DNA from: Acidobacteriota bacterium
Lineage (GTDB): Bacteria > Acidobacteriota > UBA6911 > RPQK01
Assembly: GCA_003819755.1 (NCBI GenBank)
Contig: RPQK01000310.1
Span: 1-8,352, forward strand
DNA: 8,352 nucleotides
Direction of reading: 5' to 3'
Positions 1 through 6,234 of the stretch are shown here, in pieces. Under the pieces are notes generated by a model that was given only the letters and a program-made list of their open reading frames with translations, searched no databases and was not told the origin of the DNA. Position 1 is the stretch's first letter. Each line of letters begins with the position of its first letter. The position numbers and the translations under genes are program-made.

Positions 1-1
1 A

Positions 2-604
2 GGCCATGCTACCGACCCAAGCGTCTCTGGACGTGCTCTCGCACGACTTTGCGGGGATGGCGCCAGGACCCTGGACAGAGGGCAGGCGTTATGCCTCGGG
101 GCGGGGGGCGCGGGTCAGTCGCTGCTTGCTTACTTCCGAATGAAGGCGGAGGATCGACCGAAGAGGTTGTTCCTGCTTGACCGGGATCCGGCCCAGTTGG
201 AGCGCGCCCAAACACTGCTCGACCGGCTGCCGGTGGGGCTTCCGCCCGTGGATCTGGTCCTGACTCAGGCCGCGGAAGAGAACGACCGCTTCCTGGCCGG
301 TCTGCCGGCCCATTCGCTCGTCGTCAATGCGACGGGAGTCGGGAAGGACCTTCCCGGCTCTCCGCTCTCGCCGAACGCGCGTTTCCCCGACTACGGCGTT
401 GTCTGGGAATTGAACTATCGAGGCGACCTTCAGTTCCTGCGTCAGGCCAGAGATCAAGAGCAGGAACGCCACTTGATTATTGGCGACGGCTGGCAGTACT
501 TCCTGCTCAGCTGGTCCCTGATCGTCGGCCTGGTCTTTGACGCGCCGGTGGACCAGAATACTTTCGCCCGCCTGGCCGAAGCCGCAGAAGCGAGCCGGGT
601 CTGA
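2..604 (+). CDS. Shikimate/quinate dehydrogenase-family protein, 5'-truncated by window edge
   Basis: This is the NAD(P)-binding and C-terminal part of an AroE/YdiB-type oxidoreductase, which interconverts 3-dehydroshikimate and shikimate or a related cyclohexene acid in the cytoplasm. The frame is open from base 2, giving 200 codons. The first ATG (140) is not the true start, because the glycine-rich loop ALCLGAGGAGQSLL (about 86-127) lies upstream of it. The N-terminal substrate-binding domain, roughly 90-100 residues, is off the window. The next strand ends in LFLLDRDP. AroE has Asn-Arg-Thr there, so Asp (codon 179-181) suggests NAD rather than NADP, as in YdiB. VVNATGVGKDLPGSPL matches the family's NATPLGM segment, and VWELNYRGDLQFLRQA replaces the usual VYNP-T-PLL region. 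The C-terminal GLGMLVxQ motif reads DGWQYFLLSW, so the shikimate-contacting Gln is not conserved and the substrate may differ. Fold family is confident; exact substrate is not. Confidence 0.8.
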   Translation, partial: GHATDPSVSGRALARLCGDGARTLDRGQALCLGAGGAGQSLLAYFRMKAEDRPKRLFLLDRDPAQLERAQTLLDRLPVGLPPVDLVLTQAAEENDRFLAGLPAHSLVVNATGVGKDLPGSPLSPNARFPDYGVVWELNYRGDLQFLRQARDQEQERHLIIGDGWQYFLLSWSLIVGLVFDAPVDQNTFARLAEAAEASRV

Positions 605-641
605 AATCAGCTTTGCGCGCTGAGCTCGCAAAGCCGATTTC
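603..641 (+). terminator. Long hairpin overlapping the stop codon of the dehydrogenase gene; possible terminator
   Basis: GAAATC (603-608) pairs with GATTTC (636-641). After an A-C mismatch, GCTTTGCG (610-617) pairs with CGCAAAGC (627-634). GC (619-620) then pairs with GC (624-625) around a TGA loop. This gives 16 pairs in 39 nt. The stem starts inside the TGA stop codon (602-604). The 3' arm ends in ATTTC, but there is no uninterrupted T-run afterwards, so it is either an imperfect intrinsic terminator or an mRNA 3'-end stabilising hairpin. Its place, directly after the gene and before the 719 start, fits transcript termination. Confidence 0.5.
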
Positions 642-718
642 GGCAACACGCCCTTAAGTCACGATCCTCACCAGAAGGAAACAACTGCCCTGCCCCATCG
701 TAAGACGCACAAGCAGAC

Positions 719-3448
719 ATGGAGGAGAGAAGAAAACACCACAGTCACCGGTTCGGTATTGCTCTATCTGTTGTCTGGATTGCTATTACTGCGGCACTCC
801 TGGCGGCGTCCGGTCGTTCGGCCCGGCAGCCCGTCTCTGCGGTCACTGTTGACTACCCGGAGGATGGAAGTATATTTCCTCCCGAGTTCCCACCGCCCAC
901 CTTCCTTTGGCGGGATGACAGCCACGCCGATCTCTGGTTGATTAAGGCTCAGTTTGCGGACGGCTCGCCGGGAATCGAGGCCAGGTCAGCCGGGGAACCG
1001 ATGCGGGTTGGAGATATCGACCCCCGATGCGTAGCGCCGACCAACGAGTTGCCGAAGCTGACAGCCGAGCAGGCGGCTGCCCACACCTGGACGCCTGATA
1101 ATGAGACCTGGGCGCGTATTAAGGCGCACTCCCGCAACCGCCCGGCCGCGATCACGATCACCGGCTACCGAAAGCAAGATCCCGCGAACGCGGTTTCGGT
1201 TGGCAGGGTCAATATCCAGACATCGACGGACGAAGTCGGGGCTCCGATTTTTTACAGGGACGTGCCCCTGATGCCGGCCGCTACGGAAAAAGGGGTCATC
1301 AAGCCGCTGGTTGCGGAGGCGATCCCGCTCATCGCCTGGAGACTGCGCGATGTCCGGGAACCACGCAGTCGGCTTTTGATGGAAAATCTTCCCACCTGTG
1401 CCAACTGCCACTCGGTATCCCGTGACGGCAAGACGCTGGGCATGGACGTGGACGGCCCGCAGAATGACAAGGGATTGTATGCGCTTTCTACCGTTGAGGC
1501 GCACACGTCGATCCGAAACGAAGACGTGATTACCTGGAAGAACGTGTACCAGGGCAGGCTGGGGGGCCGGCTGCGCGTTGGTTTCATGTCGCAGGTTTCG
1601 CCCGACGGTCAGTTTGTCATCACGACAATAAACGATCCCGGAGTCTCTCAAACGGAGAGCCAGCGGCGTGCTAACCCGCAAGACCTGGTCGGCAACTATT
1701 TCGTCACGAACTTCAAAGACTACCGGTTCGGTCAGGTCTTCTACCCGACGCGTGGCATCCTGGCCTGGTACAGCCGGGCAACCGGGCAACTCCGGCCACT
1801 CCCCGGCGCCGATGACCCGGAGTTCGTCCACACGGGCGCAACCTGGAGCACGGACGGCTCCTACCTGGTGTTCTCGCGGGCGAAAGCCAGGGAGTCCTAT
1901 CCGCCAGGCGCCAAGGTGGCCGAATACGCCAACGACCCGAACGAGACGCAGATCCAGTACGACTTGTATCGAATGCCGTTCAATGGCGGCAAAGGCGGCC
2001 GGCCGGAACCGCTGGCCGGTGCTTCGTCGAACGGAATGAGCAACAGCTTCCCCAAGATTTCGCCCGATGGCCGCTGGATTGTCTTCGTGCAATGCCGAAA
2101 CGGCCAGCTGATGCGTCCCGACAGCCAGCTCTACATCATCCCGGCAGCGGGCGGTGAGGCCCGGCGAATGCGCTGCAACACGAAGCTGATGAACTCATGG
2201 CACAGCTTCTCGCCGAATGGCCGCTGGTTAGTCTTCTCCTCGAAGAGCCGTTCGCCCTATACGCAGATGTTTCTCACGCACTTGGATGAGAACGGCCAGG
2301 ACAGCCCCGCGATATTGATAGAGAACACCACCGCGGCAAACCGAGCGGTGAACATTCCGGAATTCCTTCCGGTCCCACCCGGGGGGCTCGTCAAAATGGA
2401 CGCGCCGGCCACTGACTTCTGTCGGCTTTTCGACGTTGCTGCGGAGATGGTCGAGGATGGCGAGTTTGAAAAAGCGATTCCCGAGCTCAGACGGGCGTTG
2501 GAGCTCAACCCCGAAGATGTCCGATCCCACAACAAGCTTGGCATTGCCTTGGCGGGTGTGGGACGTATCGATGAGGCAATGGCCGAGTACCAGAAGGCCC
2601 TGGCGCTCGATCCTGACTTTGCGGACGCCCATATGAAGCTGGGGATGGCCATGGCCCGCCAAGGCAGGATACAGGAAGCCAAGCAGCAAATCGAGAAAGC
2701 GCTCGAGCTGTTTCCCGACAGCGCCGAGGCGCACAGCAATCTGGCGGCTCTTCTGGTAGGCGAAGGTCGATTCGCCGACGCGATCGGCCATTGCGAGAAG
2801 GCCTTGTCGATCAGGCCGGAATACCCCGGCGCCCACGCGAACCTCGGGATAGCCCTCGTCCAGACGGGAAACCGGGAAGGTGCCCTGCCTCATTTCGAAA
2901 AAGCCCTCGCGGGTGAGCCTGATTTTCCCGAAATCCATCTTCATCTCGGGCGGCTTCTGGCTGAAATGCAGAGGTTCGACGAGGCGATCCCTCATTTGGA
3001 GAAGGCGTTGGAGGCAACGCCGGACTCAGCCCCTCTTCGCTACAATCTGGCTCGGCTTCTGGCTGCAAAAGGGAGTTTCGACACGGCTATCCCGCACTTT
3101 GAAAAAGTAGTCCAGATGGCTCCCGATTTCGGGCCGGCCCGCCGTGACCTGATGATCGCGCTTGGCCGTCTAGCCCGGATCCGGGCGACCAGTTCAGACG
3201 CCTCCTTGCGAAACGGTGCGGAAGCCGTCGCCTTGGCGGAACGGGCGGTTCAGCTGTCAGGAGGGCAGGACGCTCTCCTCCTTGATACGCTAAGCGTCGC
3301 TTACGCGGAGGCGGGCCGCTTTCAGGAGGCCATCCAGACCGCGCGCCGGGCGCTGGACTTGGCCAGGCAGCAGAACAATCAGGCGCTCGTGTCGGCGATC
3401 CCGGGCCGGATCGCCGCATACGAAGCCGGCAAGCCCGTGCGGGAGTAG
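719..3448 (+). CDS. Exported c-type haem / PD40 propeller / TPR protein, 909 aa
   Basis: A multidomain extracytoplasmic protein of a widespread but functionally uncharacterised family. A basic N-terminus (MEERRKHHSHR) precedes one hydrophobic segment (about residues 14-30), which is a signal peptide or anchor. Residues about 40-220 look Ig-like (YPEDGSIFPPEFPPPTFLW). CANCH at 227-231 is a CXXCH covalent haem-c site, followed by SVSRDGKTLGMDVD; Met242 is a candidate axial ligand (inference). TolB/PD40-type propeller signatures follow near 290 (SPDGQFVITT), 375 (STDGSYLVFSRA), 445 (SPDGRWIVF) and 498 (SPNGRWLVFSS). About seven TPRs occupy 570-807, with one more degenerate helical pair near 855-888. 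An in-frame TAA at 701-703 restricts the start to ATG 719, which has no Shine-Dalgarno; AGAAGGAAA at 673-681 is too far upstream. Haem attachment would need export and a cytochrome c maturation system. The role is unknown; electron transfer or a binding scaffold is possible. Confidence 0.88.
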   Translation: MEERRKHHSHRFGIALSVVWIAITAALLAASGRSARQPVSAVTVDYPEDGSIFPPEFPPPTFLWRDDSHADLWLIKAQFADGSPGIEARSAGEPMRVGDIDPRCVAPTNELPKLTAEQAAAHTWTPDNETWARIKAHSRNRPAAITITGYRKQDPANAVSVGRVNIQTSTDEVGAPIFYRDVPLMPAATEKGVIKPLVAEAIPLIAWRLRDVREPRSRLLMENLPTCANCHSVSRDGKTLGMDVDGPQNDKGLYALSTVEAHTSIRNEDVITWKNVYQGRLGGRLRVGFMSQVSPDGQFVITTINDPGVSQTESQRRANPQDLVGNYFVTNFKDYRFGQVFYPTRGILAWYSRATGQLRPLPGADDPEFVHTGATWSTDGSYLVFSRAKARESYPPGAKVAEYANDPNETQIQYDLYRMPFNGGKGGRPEPLAGASSNGMSNSFPKISPDGRWIVFVQCRNGQLMRPDSQLYIIPAAGGEARRMRCNTKLMNSWHSFSPNGRWLVFSSKSRSPYTQMFLTHLDENGQDSPAILIENTTAANRAVNIPEFLPVPPGGLVKMDAPATDFCRLFDVAAEMVEDGEFEKAIPELRRALELNPEDVRSHNKLGIALAGVGRIDEAMAEYQKALALDPDFADAHMKLGMAMARQGRIQEAKQQIEKALELFPDSAEAHSNLAALLVGEGRFADAIGHCEKALSIRPEYPGAHANLGIALVQTGNREGALPHFEKALAGEPDFPEIHLHLGRLLAEMQRFDEAIPHLEKALEATPDSAPLRYNLARLLAAKGSFDTAIPHFEKVVQMAPDFGPARRDLMIALGRLARIRATSSDASLRNGAEAVALAERAVQLSGGQDALLLDTLSVAYAEAGRFQEAIQTARRALDLARQQNNQALVSAIPGRIAAYEAGKPVRE
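2428..3160 (+). repeat. Tandem TPR-coding array within the haem/propeller protein
   Basis: About seven consecutive 34-residue (102-bp) units can be read at protein level. They carry the TPR pattern of a helix-A LGxAL/NLGIAL core, a GRxxEAI turn, a helix-B HxEKALEL core and a closing P-D/E-x-A-x-AH. The units are well diverged in DNA, so this is an old domain array and not a recent expansion. It forms a superhelical protein-binding surface, placed outside the cytoplasm if the N-terminal signal is used. Confidence 0.88.
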
Positions 3449-3456
3449 CGCAGGCT

Positions 3457-4233
3457 TCAGTATTCCAGACTGCCCGCGTGCATCAGCCTGGCCGTGTTCC
3501 AGGTCACGAAGACCTTGTGTTCCACTCCCGGTACCATGAGCTCGAACACGAGCTCCTTGTCTGCCGCCGTGAGCAAAGGTTGTCCACTGACGAGGCGGGG
3601 GAAGACGAACTTGGCGCCCATCCCGTCGCCGCTTGGCGGAACGTAGTCGGTCACCTCAATTCGACCGAGTCGTGCCGTTATCAGATAGGCCCGCTGCTTC
3701 AGAGACGCCGCAGTGGCGGTCGCCAGCTGCCGGTTGACCTCAATCGGCATCTCCCTCGTATTGCTCGCGAAATCGAGCGATACGACCACGCGATTGCTGA
3801 CATCAAGATTAAGCAGACGGGCGAGGCGGTCGTCCCAGGCTCTCTGTTGTTCGGCCGGCAGCTTGTCGTAGCCGTTCTGGAGTTGCCGCATGCGGGCATA
3901 ACCCTGCCTGACCACCGGAGCGGAAAACAGGCGGACGGAATAAGCGTGCAGGATCTCTTTTTCCCCCGTGATCCCGGTCTGTTGGTCCAGCCCGTGGCCC
4001 CGCGGCTCGTTCCGGTTGCGGTTGGAGGGAACGACGACCCTGTCCGGGATCGCCCCGGACTCCTGAAGAACGTTGCCGAGCGTCATCGTCCGGCACCAGG
4101 GCGAATCCTCAAGCAGGCTGGAGACCTGCCTGGCGTTCCACTCGCTGAACTGCTTTTCCCAGGTCTTGTCATCTGCTGCAATACTGAAGGATAGGAAAAA
4201 GACCAGGAAGGCGAACTTCATGAAGGCGCGCAT
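3457..4233 (-). CDS. Small secreted protein with DSPW motif, unknown function
   Basis: I do not recognise a named family. From ATG 4233 the product is 258 residues: a basic n-region, the hydrophobic core FAFLVFFLSFSI and a likely signal peptidase I site after S-I-A (residue 19). The mature protein starts near ADDKTWEKQFSEW. The motif W-N-A-R-Q-V-S-S-L-L-E-D-S-P-W at 32-46 resembles secreted acidobacterial proteins with a Trp-rich start and an SPW motif (recalled resemblance, unsearched). Cys47 is the only cysteine. The rest is an alpha/beta mix ending in strand-like stretches (KELVFELM, HKVFVTWNTARL). The frame is open up to 4308, but the extra 25 residues would bury the signal peptide, so ATG 4233 is preferred; ATG 4221 is an alternative. 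No Shine-Dalgarno precedes either. It converges with the 719-3448 gene and diverges from the K+ channel gene. Confidence 0.75.
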   Translation of the reverse strand: MRAFMKFAFLVFFLSFSIAADDKTWEKQFSEWNARQVSSLLEDSPWCRTMTLGNVLQESGAIPDRVVVPSNRNRNEPRGHGLDQQTGITGEKEILHAYSVRLFSAPVVRQGYARMRQLQNGYDKLPAEQQRAWDDRLARLLNLDVSNRVVVSLDFASNTREMPIEVNRQLATATAASLKQRAYLITARLGRIEVTDYVPPSGDGMGAKFVFPRLVSGQPLLTAADKELVFELMVPGVEHKVFVTWNTARLMHAGSLEY

Positions 4234-4240
4234 GGCGCCT

Positions 4241-4246
4241 AGTTTA
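4241..4246 (-). promoter_or_regulatory. Candidate -10 element TAAACT for the DSPW gene
   Basis: On the minus strand TAAACT (a TANNNT -10 type) ends 7 nt before ATG 4233, so transcription would begin at or next to the start codon. That would explain the missing Shine-Dalgarno. No convincing -35 lies 16-18 nt upstream. A hexamer of this looseness can occur by chance. Confidence 0.25.
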
Positions 4247-4407
4247 GCCGCACTCCAGGCTCGGAGCCAGCGATTTGACGGGCACGAACGCGGGCCAGGC
4301 ACCGACAAACGCAGACGTGAAGAGGAATCGTCCGTGTTCGAGCGCGTTCGATTGAGGGCAGCCGGGCGAAAATCCCTTCATCGTTAGCCGAAGTGCCGCT
4401 CTGCGCG

Positions 4408-4413
4408 TAAACT
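4408..4413 (+). promoter_or_regulatory. Candidate -10 element TAAACT for the K+ channel gene
   Basis: The same hexamer as in the divergent promoter sits 10 nt before ATG 4424, again with no Shine-Dalgarno between it and the start. TTAGCC at 4384-4389 is at best a weak -35. It is compatible with a leaderless or very short leader transcript, but weak on its own. Confidence 0.25.
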
Positions 4414-4423
4414 GACAGCAGAC

Positions 4424-5224
4424 ATGCGGAAGCGGCAGGCGCAGCTTTACAAGGTTATCTTCGAGTCTGACACACGAGCAGGAAGGGCCTTCGATGTGGT
4501 CCTTTTGATCTGCATCCTGGCCAGCGTGCTGGTCGTGATGCTTGATAGTGTCGAATCGGTGAGGGCCGAGTACGGCCCGGCATTGTACCTGTTGGAATGG
4601 TTCTTTACCGTGCTTTTCACGATCGAGTATGTTCTCCGCTTGTTAGCCGTCGGCAGGCCGATCCGCTATGCCCGGAGCTTTTTTGGGGTTGTCGATCTGG
4701 TCGCTATCGTTCCAACCTATCTGAGCCTGGTCCTTCCCGAGACGCGGTACCTCCTGGTAGTTCGTGTGCTGCGCATGCTCCGCATCTTTCGTATCTTCAA
4801 ACTCGCGGAATACCTGAATCAGGCCGATGTTATCATTCGCGCCCTTCGAACCGCCCTTCCCAAAATTATCGTCTTCCTGTTCGCCGTCATGACAGCGGTC
4901 GTCATCATCGGTTCCTTGATGTATGTCATCGAGGGGGCGGAGAACGGCTTCACGAATATCCCGCAGAGTGTTTACTGGGCCATCGTCACTCTGACGACGG
5001 TCGGATATGGTGACATGTCTCCCCAGACAGCGCTCGGCCGGACCCTGGCCTCGATTGTCATGATTCTCGGCTATGGCATCATTGCCGTGCCGACGGGTAT
5101 TGTCACCGTCGAATTGACGCGGACGCCCGCGAGAGAGATTTCGCCGAGAACTTGCCCGGGATGCGGCCGGGAAGGCCATGACCTCGATGCGAAGCACTGC
5201 AAGCTCTGTGGAATGGCGCTCTAA
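4424..5224 (+). CDS. Voltage-gated potassium channel (Kv-type ion transporter) with C-terminal zinc ribbon
   Basis: A 266-residue inner-membrane K+ channel subunit, expected to form tetramers. Hydrophobic segments match S1 (about 22-42), S2 (52-74), S3 (85-103), S4 (108-126), S5 (146-168) and S6 (205-229). S4 carries R114, R117, R120, R123 and K126 at every third position, the voltage-sensor pattern. The pore loop has the selectivity filter TVGYGD at 192-197. After S6 a short cytoplasmic tail holds C244-x2-C247 and C259-x2-C262 with H252 and H258 between, a rubredoxin/zinc-ribbon-like knuckle that ends the protein. There is no RCK/TrkA-N domain. ATG 4424 is the only sensible start; it lacks a Shine-Dalgarno and follows a candidate -10 hexamer. 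The zinc ribbon may aid assembly or sensing (inference); similar tails occur in some bacterial ion transporters. Confidence 0.95.
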   Translation: MRKRQAQLYKVIFESDTRAGRAFDVVLLICILASVLVVMLDSVESVRAEYGPALYLLEWFFTVLFTIEYVLRLLAVGRPIRYARSFFGVVDLVAIVPTYLSLVLPETRYLLVVRVLRMLRIFRIFKLAEYLNQADVIIRALRTALPKIIVFLFAVMTAVVIIGSLMYVIEGAENGFTNIPQSVYWAIVTLTTVGYGDMSPQTALGRTLASIVMILGYGIIAVPTGIVTVELTRTPAREISPRTCPGCGREGHDLDAKHCKLCGMAL

Positions 5225-5305
5225 TTCAAGCCGGCCGTTCGTGGAAGGACCGACTTTCAGGCGGCGGGATCTTTCGGTAGACTTATCAACCTCAGGGAGC
5301 TTCTA

Positions 5306-5797
5306 ATGCCAGAAAACTCGGATCAGAAACGCGAATTCCTCCGTCACACTGTCGCGACTCTCGCGTATCGAGGCCGCAAGGCACTCACGGGAGTGGAACC
5401 CGGTTTCGCCACCTGGCGGCCCGGGCCGGCGAGCAGGGCACCCGTCGAAATCCTGGCGCATATCGGCGACCTTCTGGACTGGGCATTATGGCTTTGTCGC
5501 GGGCAACACGTTTGGCGCGAGTCCATTCCCCTGCCGTGGGATGACGAAGTGAAGCGACTTTTCGACGCGCTTCTCGCACTTGACCGTTTCCTGGCTTCTG
5601 CCGAACCGCTTGGCTTTCCTGCCGAGCGCCTTTTTCAGGGACCCGTAGCCGATGCTTTGACTCATATCGGCCAGATTTCGATGTGCCGCCGCCTGGCCGG
5701 TGCGCCGCCGGTTCGGGGTGAAAACTACTTTAAGGCGGAAATCTCCGCCGGGCGAGTCGGGCTCGAGCAGGCGCCGGCGATTCGCGAATTTGACTGA
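5306..5797 (+). CDS. DinB-fold family protein
   Basis: A 163-residue cytoplasmic protein of the DinB/YfiT-like four-helix bundle superfamily, which includes metal-dependent thiol transferases and many uncharacterised members. Evidence is the helix-2 motif EILAHIGDLLDWAL with H52, and the late helix DALTHIGQISMCRRLAG with H120, followed by PVRGENYFKAEI, typical of one DinB subgroup. The classical His triad is incomplete: the usual H-x3-H of the late helix reads H-I-G-Q-I, so Gln123 or another group would have to complete a metal site, or none is bound. AGGGAG at 5294-5299, 6 nt before the ATG, is a good ribosome binding site and fixes the start. The ABM gene follows after 43 bp, suggesting co-transcription. 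Substrate is unknown. Confidence 0.8.
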   Translation: MPENSDQKREFLRHTVATLAYRGRKALTGVEPGFATWRPGPASRAPVEILAHIGDLLDWALWLCRGQHVWRESIPLPWDDEVKRLFDALLALDRFLASAEPLGFPAERLFQGPVADALTHIGQISMCRRLAGAPPVRGENYFKAEISAGRVGLEQAPAIREFD

Positions 5798-5840
5798 ATA
5801 CATTCGGCAACACTTCTTGAGCGGCGAAAGGAGAAACTCG

Positions 5841-6134
5841 ATGGCAGAAGTGATCGTAGTGGCAAGAATCAAGGCTAAACCCGAAGCGGCGGGAAAGGTC
5901 CGGGCGGAGCTGCTGAAGCTCATTCCTCCCACCCGGCAAGGGGACGAAGGATGCATCTACTACGACCTGCACCAGGACCAAAGCGACCCCACCCTTTTCT
6001 ACTTTCTCGAAAAATGGGAAAGCAACGAGCTGCTGGACAAGCACCTGGAGACCGAGCATCTGCGGGCTTTTGGCGATGCCACTGACGGTCTCGTCTCGGA
6101 GCTCGACATCAATCGCCTGACCAAGATCGCCTGA
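5841..6134 (+). CDS. Putative quinol monooxygenase, YgiN-like ABM domain
   Basis: A 97-residue single-domain protein of the antibiotic biosynthesis monooxygenase (ABM) superfamily, ferredoxin-like dimers that oxidise quinols or similar substrates without a cofactor. Family features in order are strand 1 AEVIVVARIKAKP, helix KVRAELLKLIPPTRQ, the turn and strand GCIYYDLHQD, strand TLFYFLEKWES, helix LLDKHLETEHLRAF and a final strand region VSELDINRLTKIA. The frame is open from 5700, but AAAGGAG at 5827-5833 with 7-nt spacing selects ATG 5841, and the upstream part overlaps the DinB gene in another frame. It is probably translated from a DinB-ABM mRNA. Exact substrate is unknown. Confidence 0.88.
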   Translation: MAEVIVVARIKAKPEAAGKVRAELLKLIPPTRQGDEGCIYYDLHQDQSDPTLFYFLEKWESNELLDKHLETEHLRAFGDATDGLVSELDINRLTKIA

Positions 6135-6170
6135 GTCCCGAACTATGCTCCCGCCGAAAACTGTGTCCCG

Positions 6171-6201
6171 CCGGGCGCAACTCGCCCTGGAAACACTTTT
6201 T
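6171..6201 (+). terminator. Possible rho-independent terminator after the ABM gene
   Basis: CC-GGGCG (6171-6177) pairs with CGCCC-(T)-GG (6183-6190, one bulged T) around a CAACT loop. AAACAC and then TTTTT (6197-6201) follow. The T-run starts 6 nt beyond the stem, so it is suboptimal. It lies between the ABM stop and the vWA ribosome binding site, implying that the vWA gene has its own promoter. Confidence 0.4.
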
Positions 6202-6221
6202 GGGCATCGGCAGGACGATGA

Positions 6222-6228
6222 AAAGGAG
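6222..6228 (+). promoter_or_regulatory. Ribosome binding site that sets the vWA start
   Basis: AAAGGAG lies 6 nt before ATG 6235. It decides against the upstream in-frame ATG at 6145, which has no such site, spans the putative terminator and would put 30 non-hydrophobic residues in front of the signal peptide. Confidence 0.8.
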
Positions 6229-6234
6229 ACTGCC

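Noticed and set aside
95..115. G-rich tract (GGGGCGGGGGGCGCGGG) as a G-quadruplex or regulatory site
   Set aside because: It encodes the conserved GAGGAG cofactor loop, where Gly/Ala codons in a GC-rich genome give this composition without further function.
986..2092. Long minus-strand open frame (368 codons) inside the haem/TPR gene
   Set aside because: It is antisense to clear CXXCH and SPDG propeller motifs, is rich in Arg/Gly/Pro with no domain pattern, and is a GC-rich shadow frame.
3478..4194. Plus-strand open frame of 238 codons opposite the DSPW gene
   Set aside because: The minus strand has a signal peptide and coherent secondary-structure pattern. The plus frame has no ribosome binding site and low-complexity basic composition.
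4275..4303. TTGACG as a -35 box upstream of the K+ channel
   Set aside because: No -10-like sequence lies 16-18 nt downstream; the spaced position reads GGCACC.
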